64,000 bases of DNA from Linum tenue. Lineage: Eukaryota; Streptophyta; Magnoliopsida; Malpighiales; Linaceae. Where the stretch lies: the NCBI GenBank assembly GCA_946122785.1, contig CAMGYJ010000010.1, positions 32,591,608-32,655,607 of the forward strand. Direction: 5' to 3'. Position 1 is the stretch's first letter. Every line of letters starts with the position of its first letter. Position numbers and translations under genes: made by a program. The notes under the pieces were generated by a model. The model saw only the letters and a list, made by a program, of their open reading frames with translations, was not told the DNA's origin and searched no databases. Below, in pieces: positions 56,100-64,000 of this stretch.

Positions 56100-56553
56100 G
56101 GTGCTCTACCATGCTCTTTGAGTAGATCAGAATGTCATCAAAGTAGACCACCACGAATTTTCCAATGAATGCTCTCAACACATGATTCATCAGCCTCATA
56201 AACGTACTTGGAGCATTTTTTAAGCCGAATGGCATCACCATCCATTCATAGAGACCATGCTTTGTTTTGAATGTTGTCTTCCACTCGTCTCCTTCCTTCA
56301 TGCGAATTTGGTGATAACCAGACCTTAGATCAATCTTCGAGAACATGTTAGACCCATGTAACTCATCAAGCATGTCATCTAATCGAGGAATAGGATGACG
56401 ATACTTAACGGTTATTTGGTTGACTGCTCGGCAATCAACACACATCCTCCACGTATGGTCTTTCTTAGGCACGAGGATGACAGGAACCGCACAAGGAGTC
56501 ATGCTTTCATGAACATGTCCTTTCTCCATAATCTTGTCAATATGCCTTTGCAA
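55990..56553 (-). pseudogene. Gypsy reverse transcriptase
   Basis: A 187-codon ORF with the Gypsy RT motifs: [45 protein letters not shown] and the catalytic [11 protein letters not shown]. It changes frame near 56,100, after the active site. Role: copying element RNA to DNA. The catalytic YFDD box is intact but the polyprotein is not. Confidence 0.93.
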
Positions 56554-56633
56554 CTCCTTTGTCTCCTCTGGATTTGTCCTATAGGCTGCCTTGTTTGGAA
56601 TGGTATCCCCAGGAACGAAGTCAATTTGATGCT

Positions 56634-57293
56634 CTATCCCGCGGTTGGAGGTAATCCCTTTGGTGCTTCTTCAGGAAAGACATCCTCAAACTCTTCTAGT
56701 ACCACTCTTGCCCTAGGTGGTACCTCTTGAATCAGCTCTTGGTTGAGTAGCAATCCCTTGTATAGGACGATAATCATAGGAACTCGATCATAGAGGGCTT
56801 GCTTCATGTCTCCTTGTCGAGCTAGCATCAATGCCTTGGACTCCAAGCTACTCGAACCCTTCTTTGCACCCCTTGCGGATTGAGCCTTCTTCTCTTCCTC
56901 TCGAATTTGTTGCATTTGTAATTGATCTTCATACACTTCTCTAGGAGATAGAGGCTTCAATACTATCTTCTTACCTTGGTGCTTTAACTTGTATTTGATG
57001 GTGACGCCGTCATGTTGAGCACTTCGATCAAACTGCCACGACCTCCCAAAGAGAACATGAGCCGCTTGCATTGGCACCACATCGCATGTTACTTCATCCT
57101 TGTATTTGTCAATGGAAAACTTCAATAAGGCTTGTTTAGCCACTTTGATTGACCCATCTTCATTGAGCCATTGAAGAGTGTAGGGTTTTGGATGAATCGT
57201 TGTTTTCAACCCCAACTTCTTCACACAACTAGCACTAACCACATTGGTGCAACTCCCTCCATCAATCACAACCGAAAGGGTCTTCCCATCCAC
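56634..57293 (-). pseudogene. Gypsy aspartic protease region
   Basis: LSVVIDGGSCTNVVSASCV near the start of the ORF is the retropepsin-like active-site region of plant chromoviruses (D-G-G/S form). HVLFGRSWQFDRSAQHDG follows. The lysine/glutamate-rich linker to RT ends with [12 protein letters not shown], the conserved lead-in to RT. The join to RT (56,554-56,633) is out of frame. Confidence 0.85.
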
Positions 57294-57479
57294 TACACAC
57301 CTCGTATGGAAGAGGTTCTCCCGTTGCTCAAGCTCCTCCTTTGGTTGGATGCTTAATACCCTTCGAGCTACACATAATCTGCCCGGGGTGTCTCCATCAC
57401 CTCAGAATCTAATGTACCCTTCTCTTCTAGTGCTTCTTCTTCCTCACCATCGGACACATATTCACCATTCTCCAATAAG

Positions 57480-58579
57480 ATCAATGCTCTTTTGTTTGGG
57501 CATTGGTTTGCCATATGCCCTCGTCCATGGCACTTGAAACATTGAATTCCACCGGAAGATGAACCCTATTTGGTGCTAGGGTTTGGAGTCTCCACCTTTG
57601 GCCCGATTTTTGGTGCTTCTCTTGTAGGAACACTCGGCCTAGGGTTTGTTGTAGGTGCTGGTGTAGGCCTTGTAGTACTTGTAGAGGGTAGAAACCTCCT
57701 ATTCTTCTGTTGCCTCTCCACCTTGCTGCAAATAGCCACCAAGTCTTCTACCTCCACAAATTGTTGAATTTCCACGACATTACGAATCTCTCGATTAAGA
57801 GCATGTAGAAATCGAGCTATGGTAGCTTCCCTATTTTCACGAACATCAGTTCGAATCATTAACAACTCCATCTCTCGATAGTAATCCTCAACACTCTTGT
57901 TGCCTAGTCGAAGAAGTTGTAATGCTTGGTGCATTTCCCGTTGATGATAGGCTGGAACAAATCGATCTCTCATGATTGCCTTCAACTCATCCCATGTTTC
58001 AATAGGCCTGCGCCTATCTCTTCTTCTCTTCGTGCTCAATTGATCCCACCACGCTAGGGCATAATCCATAAACTCAACGGTAGCTATCGCCACCTTCCTC
58101 TTCTCTGAGTAGTTTTGATTATAAAAAATTAGCTCCATCTTGCGTTCCCAATCGAGATAAGCTTCTGGATCAATTGTCCCTTTGAAAGATGGTACGGTTA
58201 TCTTCAATCCTCTTAGATCATCATCATCTTGGTAAGCACCTCCATCATACTCGTATTCTTCATACCCTTCCTTGTCATAGAAGGGGGAGTCTCTCCTTGC
58301 ACCATGATGCCCTCCCAATGGCCTATATCGACAAACATTCTCAAACATTGGACGTTGAACAGCTCGAACAACTCTCCTTTCTTCTCGTCGTTCCCTATGG
58401 TTAGGGTTTGCAAACTCGCCTTGGGGTGGCTCTTGTTCTCGTTGTTGAGGCTGCTCTTGATCACGTCTTTGAAATGCCTCAACTTGTGCCCTTGTCTCCT
58501 TTTGTTCTTGAAGTACCGTAGCTAGTTGTGCAGCGAGTTGCTGAAGTTGTGTCGCCACATCTTGTGCTTGTTATGCCAT
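57480..58579 (-). pseudogene. Gypsy gag with zinc knuckle; two nonsense codons
   Basis: The ATG at 58,579-58,577 is followed after one codon by TAA (58,573-58,571). Beyond it the frame is open to a TAG just before the knuckle (57,566-57,568). The gag domain has VPSFKGTIDPEAYLDWERKM, ALAWWDQL and RFVPAYHQREMHQALQLL. A CX2CX4HX4C knuckle, CFKCHGRGHMANQC, lies at about 57,500-57,541. The N-terminal region is glutamine-rich. Role: capsid and RNA packaging. Confidence 0.9.
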
Positions 58580-58756
58580 GGTTTCTTGCTAAAGAAGAAC
58601 CCCACGAATGCTTTGTCTTCAAGATACCTTCCTTGCCACACAAGAAACTCTCAAGAGCGTTCAAGATTTTCTTTCTTGACGTTCAAGATTTCCAAGAATG
58701 CTTCCCGATTTACCAATAACTCCAAGAATCTTTGTCTTCTCCGTTGCGTTTGAACC

Positions 58757-58770
58757 GGCTCTTGATACCA
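58757..58770 (-). other. Gypsy primer-binding site
   Basis: TGGTATCAAGAGCC on the minus strand, two bases from the 5' LTR. It resembles the initiator tRNA-Met site with one extra A. Confidence 0.7.
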
Positions 58771-58772
58771 CT

Positions 58773-59589
58773 TGATATGATCCTAATTCGAGAATCCTCC
58801 CAAATCAGACCAAAAACCAGAGTTGCACACGTCGAACTTTTTAGGGGTTTTCTCCTTTCTTGAATAACACGAAATAAAGATACTTGCGGAATCGATCAAA
58901 CAAATCCGAACTCGTGAGAAGGGCGAGAAGGTATATAAAACATTCCAAACAATCTCGAACCCGTGGAAGAGGCCAGCCGATATCGTCGATGCTCGCCACA
59001 ACTAGACACGTTCTCTAGTTGATAAGAGACCACTCAAACCTCACAAATCCTCAAATGAGCGAATAAGCAAAACGTTCACTTGAACTTGTAAACACTTGTA
59101 TTTGATTGCTGAAACTTGAATGAAAAATACATTAGTTGGACTCCTATTTATAGACCCACAAATCTAAACACAAAACAACTAAGGAAAACCAAATCCTACT
59201 TGAAAAAGGAAAACAAAAACCTTAACAAACAAGGAAAAGACTAAGTCAACAACTACCCTTGAACCTAGCCTTCAAATCCCCCCCCCCCTTGTGTTAACAC
59301 TTGAAATTCCTTTCACACCTTGTGTTCACACCATGATCTTTATCCATTGTTGATTCCATTCACACCTTGAGACTCCTTCTCCATGGCCGACCCTCCTTCC
59401 CTCCATTTGAGCCCAATTTCGTGATCCACATAGCTCAATAGTGTGATGGACTTTCCTTCTAGCAAATCCAAGCTTAAGCCCTCCAACTCCTTAGCCAAAT
59501 AGCTTGCAATTTGATCCCGAAAAGCCTTAGCCCTAGCTCGAGTCATTGGCCCTTCAACTTGAGTGTGTTTGGCTTTGATGACCTCATCA
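58773..59589 (-). repeat. Gypsy 5' LTR (right in window)
   Basis: 817 bp. Matches 53,263-54,084 throughout, including the segment that encodes the pol C-terminus in the partner. It ends ...GACCTCATCA directly at the ATAAT duplication. Confidence 0.92.
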
Positions 59590-59827
59590 ATAATAAAGTT
59601 GCAATTAAGTGAAAACCTCAATTTCTTCAATAATTTAACAAGATTTGATCATATTATGATTTCTTTCTTGGTATTTTAATGAAAATAACGAATATTTCTA
59701 ATGCTTTTCACATAAATTACATAACCATTGGGTCGACGTGCCCCGACCCGCGCCACGTAATAAATTACCCGACCTGCCATGGAGGGGGTATGGGTATCGA
59801 GATACCTGCCCCGAACGGCCTGCCCAT

Positions 59828-59935
59828 TGCCATTCCTAATAACATAATGACATTAATAATAGAAAAAATAGTTAATTTGCCATTCCTAATAACATAATGG
59901 CATTAGTAATAGAAAAATAGTTAATTTTTATTTCC
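59828..59935. repeat. Tandem duplication, ~50-bp unit
   Basis: GCCATTCCTAATAACATAATG followed by ACATTAATAATAGAAAAAAT and AGTTAATTT appears twice in direct succession with few changes. The first copy starts at about 59,828 and the second at about 59,879. Confidence 0.85.
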
Positions 59936-60148
59936 CGTAACATAATGTCATTCAAATTTTACCGTAAATGACAAAATTGGTCAAATTTATTTTAAAATAT
60001 TCATCATGATCTAAACTAATATCCATAAAAACTAATTTTAGAAATATTTTGACCGATGAACGAACCATGTCACTAAAAAACAATGCAATAATGCGTTAAT
60101 CAAAAAAATTAAATTATTCAATGAATCAAAACATTTAAGAAGAATACA

Positions 60149-60754
60149 TTAGCAAGAGTTGGATCTAATCTTAATACCCTCGACAATAGGCCCGCCTTTC
60201 AAATGCACACCATCAACCTCCTTCAGGCACGTCTCCATCATCTCTTCACCGTCACCATTTCCACCCTCATTATAAAATCTCCCCAGTTCGATCTCCAGCC
60301 ACCCATCTCCTCGCTCGATCGGCTGCTTTCCCTTCGACGCCTCAGAACCCATCAAAGGACGACAACTCGATGACGATGAAATTCTTCCCGTTAAATATAA
60401 TAGCGTATGCGTATCCAATTCTCTTCTTACCGTCGCTATATATTCTTTCTCAAAATGACGACGTAGGAGGACTTCAGCTTTAACATCGAAACTCCCGACT
60501 TTGACCGACACATGGGCTGTCCAGCCCATAAGCTCGGTCGGCTAGCTGGAGCACGAGGTAGGCCGCGTAGGTTGTATCTGGGGAGAGGAACTTGGTTGGG
60601 AAGTGGGCTTGGATTTCGAGCCAGCAGATGGTCCGAAGCTCCACCGCTTCTGGGAATCTGGCTGGATAATGTTTTTGGGTCCAGTATAGGGGATTGTCGG
60701 CCCAAACTATTGAAAGCTCCCTTGCCGCCAAGGCGAAGTGCTTCTTCCCAACAT
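60149..60754 (-). pseudogene. F-box/PP2-B-like (phloem protein 2, Nictaba-like lectin) domain, 5'-truncated
   Basis: Minus strand. After a T-rich tract and TTTTGGATTAG (acceptor-like) the reading starts GKKHFALAARELSIVWAD, then ELRTICWLEIQAHFPTKFLS and TTYAAYLVLQLADRAYGLDS. After a frameshift near 60,510-60,530 it continues to DGWLEIELGRFYNEGG, LKEVDGVHLKGGPIVEGIKI and a stop. This is the full PP2 lectin domain of plant F-box PP2-B proteins (glycan binding in the cytosol). No F-box exon is seen in the 400 bp upstream. The frameshift and missing 5' exons make it a probable pseudogene. Confidence 0.82.
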
Positions 60755-61148
60755 CTAATCCAAAAATTCATACAACAGAACAACAAAAAAAAAAAAAAAA
60801 ATAATAAAGGAGATTAAGCGATGGGTTGGTACTTGGTAGTTGTATATGATGAATTTGCTAAGGTGGTGGTGTTGTTTTATTGATGATAAAAATACATACT
60901 CTTACAAGCAATTTATACCAGAGATCGAAGAGCAATTTATAGTGAGAAAAGTTTGTAAGTAACGTATAATAAACATCAATTGGATGAGTGTAGATTTTGC
61001 AGGAGGCTGTAAACGACGATGGTGGGTGGTAGATGCAATTGTTAAATGCTGGTAGATGGTTGCGATTGACAACTGTCAGTTTTAAATTCTCTCACCGCCT
61101 ACATTTCGGCCTTAAACATATACCTTAATTTCTTCCTCCGTCGAGCAG

Positions 61149-61490
61149 TTGTGGTTCACATATCTTCAAGTACAACTCCTTCTTGGACGAACAACCCGAC
61201 GGCGCATTCATTCTCGACACGATCCCTTCACGATCCAGCGGCAGAAACTTCTCCCAGACCGGACCGACGAGGAGACCAACGAGGCATTGCAGGCGTCTCT
61301 AGGGGATGTGAGGGACAGGATTTCCGAGAAACATTCTTCCGGCAAGGAATCCAAGTTGACCATCGAGTCGAGGGAGAGGGAGACAATTAAAGTGTTCGGC
61401 CGGAGGGAACAACGATCTGGTGCAATGGTTTTGAGAATGGATATTATTGGTCACAGGAGTTTGCGTGCTGCTGGGACTTTGGGATCCTAA
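61149..61490 (+). pseudogene. Unidentified gene-like fragment
   Basis: Codon-rich, higher-GC stretch. One frame from 61,149 (113 codons) encodes a charged, helical-looking stretch (EETNEALQASLGDVRDRIS then EKHSSGKESKLTIESRERE). Another frame just upstream reads FKYNSFLDEQPDGAFILD. The two look like parts of one protein separated by a frameshift. I do not recognise the family. It sits between the PP2 pseudogene and the foldback MITEs. Confidence 0.35.
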
Positions 61491-61491
61491 T

Positions 61492-61784
61492 ATATATTAG
61501 GGTCAGACTGGTGTGCGTCAGGCGTATACTATATGTCAGGTACTATTAGTGAGATATCTCTATCTAGACCATGAATTAAATCGAGTTTGGGGTATGATAC
61601 TATACCCTAACCTCTAATGGATAAACCCCAGGCACCGATTTTCTAAACCCTAACCCGAAGTTTGATTTAATGAAAAACAAAAATTGACCGTTGAGATCGG
61701 CCGGAGCTCATCTAACCACATCTAACGGCTAGATCACCTGACGTATAGTATACGTCTGACGTACACCAGTCATCACCATATATG
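61492..61784. mobile_element. Foldback-type MITE, copy A (~293 bp)
   Basis: The left arm GACTGGTGTGCGTCAGGCG with TATACTATATGTCAGGT is mirrored by the right arm (read inward GACTGGTGTACGTCAGACG, TATACTATACGTCAGGT). The interior (TTTGGGGTATGATACTATAC, CCCTAACCTCTAATGG) matches one arm of the neighbouring element B. AT-rich ATATAT flanks suggest a TA-type target. Confidence 0.75.
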
Positions 61785-61787
61785 GGT

Positions 61788-62188
61788 ATATATATGGCAA
61801 AGGCTAGCGTACGTCCGGGCGTACGCTAGCCTACCGTACGCCCCATTGAGTTTTGCTATTTAGACAAAGAATTAATCGGAATTTGGGACATGATACTATA
61901 CCCTAACCCCTAATGGGTGAATCCCAGTCCCCAATTCACTAACCCAAAGCACGAGATTCGTTTAATCTTAAAAATGAAAATCAACGATTCTTATTCGCAG
62001 AAATTTTCATCGGTTTTCATTTTAAGATTAAACGAACCTCATGGTTTGGGTTAGAAAATTAGGGACTGGGGTTCACCCATTAGAGGTTAGGGTATAGTAT
62101 CATGCCCCAAACTCCGATTAATTCATGATCTATATAGCAAAACACAATGGGGCGTACGCTAGCCTGAACCATATATATATATATGGTG
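61788..62188. mobile_element. Foldback MITE, copy B: ~150-bp-arm hairpin (~400 bp)
   Basis: Ends ATATATGG..AGGCTAGCGTACG on both sides. The left arm (GTACGCCCCATTGAGTTTTG ... CGTTTAATCTTAAAAATGAA) is the reverse complement of the right arm with few mismatches, leaving a loop of about 30 bases near 62,000. The transcript would form a long hairpin. It lies directly next to copy A. Confidence 0.85.
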
Positions 62189-63318
62189 ACTTCTACGGTG
62201 CACAGGGCAAAATCCGGGTACGGGTACCTTGGCCGATCTTAACCATTCATTTTCAATCTCCACGGCTCACATTTGTTAAACCTAACTGCGCCACTAAATA
62301 ACTAAACAAATTACAAAAAGGCTCCTGCCGCGTTAAGTTTGTTTTCATCCTAGTCCAACTAACTGCCCCGATTAAATTAAATGGATTAAGACTGCAAACC
62401 CAATTGGGTAGACCCACTGCCGCCGAAAACAATTTCCAGTCTCCCTAACCAATTACACGATCCCTCTCTCGTCTTGGAGGGACGCCCCTTCACAGTTCCA
62501 AGAGAAGCTCCCCATCCAATTTGAACTCCCTTTTTTTAATCATCTTTTTGAATCCCAATTACTTGCATCCACATTCGACGTAGATTGAATTTCCCAAAAA
62601 AAATTTGTCTTGTTTCTTCTTCGCCATTGTATTTCCCCTCGCCTATCTCTTTCTAACACGATTACGGCGACCATGTCTATTATTGTGTTCATCGAACTTT
62701 TCATTTGCAAAAGAACCCTTGAAAGAGGTTTGCTAACCCTAGGGTTCATGTCACTAGTGCTTTGTAATCTTCTCTTAGCGTTATTGTGATTTTCTCGAAC
62801 CTTATATCTCTCGGTGAAATTTAGGTTTCCTGATATGTAGTGTTCGTCTCGCCCAGAGGATTGAGGAAGAAGATGAAGAACACATAATTTGATTCGAATC
62901 GGATGGAGAGGTCTCCTTAGTTTGTGTTTATGTATTAACGGTGCGTTTAGGACTAATTCTAGTTGGACTGGGTCTGATCATTGATTTTTGCAGGCTTTTA
63001 AATAACATTCAAACGTGGGCTTGTACATGACCCATGCAATATTCAAAAGTGGGCCTGGAACGTGCGAGCCCATTAGTTTTCTCCTGCGGTATCAGCGCCA
63101 ACCCTAGTTTAACTAGCTTTAGTTACCCTAGTTTAACCTACACGAGTTAACATCATCATTACTACATATCTTCCCAAATCTTCTAACTCTTGACATTCCA
63201 GACTCAACCGTCTCCATCACACGTCTCCACACTCAACCCCCACGATCACTTTTTCTTACACCTACAATCTCTCTTTCCTCCATCTTCACCTTCCCTTGTT
63301 CCTTCTTCCTCTGACTCC
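62189..63318. other. 5' leader-like region before the 63.3-kb ORF
   Basis: No coding region is supported. GGTATCAGCGCC at 63,088-63,099 resembles a tRNA-Met-type PBS with one change, so the ORF that follows could belong to an LTR element whose 5' LTR ends near 63,085, but I cannot define an LTR. Direct repeats of CCTAGTTTAAC occur at 63,103-63,140. Confidence 0.4.
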
Positions 63319-64000
63319 ATGGCAAACAAAGGCAAATCGTTTGCGGATATGGGCATACTAACTCTATCAAACGACGACTGCCGATCCACCCCAAGTCTCG
63401 CGGACTATCTTTCATTCACGAGCAAGACATCTATTGTGGCCGAGTACGAGTTCATCCACTTGAGTCCTTTCCCTCAAGAAGTGAAGAAGTTAATTAAAAA
63501 TCTTGGCTGGGAAAAGTTTTTTGATCTCCGGAGTCGAGGAAGCACCAGTTACTGCCCGCATGTGGTGAGGAAGTTCTACCACAATTTAGAGCTGTCTGGT
63601 CCCTCCGATTCTCATCTCGTGTCGATCTTCCTGGGTTATAGAGCCTGCTTCCAGCCTCATCAGTTTGCTGAGATCCTCGATCTCCCCGCCGCAGGACACC
63701 ACATTGATAGCAGAAGCGATCTTCGGCGGCTGTACGATTTTGAGTTCGAAGTTGAACTGGCGAAACTGATGAATGGGCGCATCCAGGCTTCTTTCCTCCC
63801 AGATCCTCTTCGATTCCTCCATTGGATGATCGTCAACTGCTTCATGCCAAGGTACAGTGGTCATTCGATAATTCGTAAACTTGACCTGTCTATCCTTGTG
63901 CAGGCTCAAAGAGGTATTCCTCTTAACCTCGCATCTCTCATGTGCCTGAACATGGTTGAGGCTGCTCCTAGAGGGGAAAACTGGTACACTGCCTTTCCAT
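63319..64000 (+). CDS. Plant transposon-associated protein-like ORF, runs off the window
   Basis: ATG at 63,319, open for 227 codons to the window edge with no stop. Residues ~60-150 include LIKNLGWEKFFDLRSRG, VVRKFYHNLELSG and FAEILDLPAAG. This pattern (W-x-x-F ... V-R-x-F-Y-x-N-L ... IL-x-L-P) resembles the putative plant transposon protein / plant-mobile-domain-like proteins often found in non-autonomous retroelements. Codon use looks coding and its GC is higher than its surroundings. The start is the first in-frame ATG after a CT-rich leader. C-terminus unknown. Confidence 0.6.
   Translation, partial: MANKGKSFADMGILTLSNDDCRSTPSLADYLSFTSKTSIVAEYEFIHLSPFPQEVKKLIKNLGWEKFFDLRSRGSTSYCPHVVRKFYHNLELSGPSDSHLVSIFLGYRACFQPHQFAEILDLPAAGHHIDSRSDLRRLYDFEFEVELAKLMNGRIQASFLPDPLRFLHWMIVNCFMPRYSGHSIIRKLDLSILVQAQRGIPLNLASLMCLNMVEAAPRGENWYTAFP

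Larger units (their letters stand above)
53263..59589 (-). mobile_element. Ty3/Gypsy LTR retrotransposon, full length, inactivated (6.3 kb)
   Basis: LTRs at 53,263-54,084 and 58,773-59,589, both TGATATGA...CATCA on the plus strand. The perfect 5-bp TSD ATAAT lies at 53,258-53,262 and 59,590-59,594. On the minus strand PBS, gag, protease, RT, RNase H, integrase and PPT follow in Gypsy order. Pol continues into the 3' LTR. Stops and frameshifts break gag and pol. A chromovirus-like lineage is probable (inference from the integrase tail and the pol-LTR overlap). Confidence 0.95.

Noticed and set aside
1..64000. CRISPR arrays, operons, ribosome-binding sites or bacterial features
   Set aside because: All evidence points to plant nuclear DNA; the direct repeats seen are tandem or element-internal, with no spacer structure.

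Overview
This is nuclear DNA from a flowering plant, most likely a eudicot. It is AT-rich and has long gene-free stretches. It is packed with plant Ty1/Copia and Ty3/Gypsy LTR retrotransposons, plant L1-type LINEs with an RNase H domain, TRIMs, hAT-type and Mutator-type (MULE) DNA elements and foldback MITEs. The only host-gene sequence I could recognise is fragmentary and belongs to plant families: a TIR1/AFB auxin-receptor F-box protein, a UCH37/UCH2-like deubiquitinase, and an F-box/phloem-protein-2 lectin domain. I see no intact, recognisable single-copy host gene. All calls come from reading the sequence; no database search was run.

Layout. 1-6.4 kb: decayed LINE (A) on the minus strand, split by an 817-bp hAT element. 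6.4-13.7 kb: gene-free, with a ~141-bp tandem repeat (9.5-10.3 kb) and a second hAT copy (12.0-12.6 kb). 13.7-19.0 kb: complete but mutated Copia element (357-bp LTRs, TSD CAGTC). 19.5-20.7 kb: long-TIR MULE. 21.6-26.9 kb: four small DNA elements in AT-rich DNA. 27.2-29.9 kb: Gypsy element that kept only gag. 30.0-31.35 kb: solo LTR (TSD GATTC). 31.4-39.0 kb: nearly intact full-length LINE (B) with a perfect 15-bp TSD.

40.0-43.2 kb: Pack-MULE-like element with ~490-bp TIRs and a perfect 9-bp TSD. A TIR1/AFB fragment lies inside both TIRs and a UCH37-like fragment lies between them. A truncated LINE (C) has inserted into the captured UCH intron. 43.6-48.9 kb: a second copy of the 19.5-kb MULE family, split by another MULE (44.4-48.7 kb) that carries unidentified gene-like DNA. 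49.2-49.8 kb: a 51-bp LINE relic and a nested TRIM with 67-bp LTRs. 51.5-53.0 kb: a possible small host transcription unit with a telo-box/site II promoter. 53.3-59.6 kb: complete but mutated Gypsy element whose pol ORF ends inside its 3' LTR. 60.1-62.2 kb: a truncated PP2-like pseudogene, an unidentified gene fragment and two foldback MITEs. 63.3-64.0 kb: an uninterrupted ORF running off the window, resembling the plant transposon-associated protein family.

The most notable object is the chimeric Pack-MULE at 40,029-43,189. Next are the nested MULEs with a shared tRNA-like module, the nested miniature TRIM, and LINE B, whose ORF1 stop overlaps the ORF2 start as ATGA. Insertion order can be read from the nesting. 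Several interrupted ORFs look like CGA/CAA/CAG to stop changes, as expected of methylated, silenced elements.
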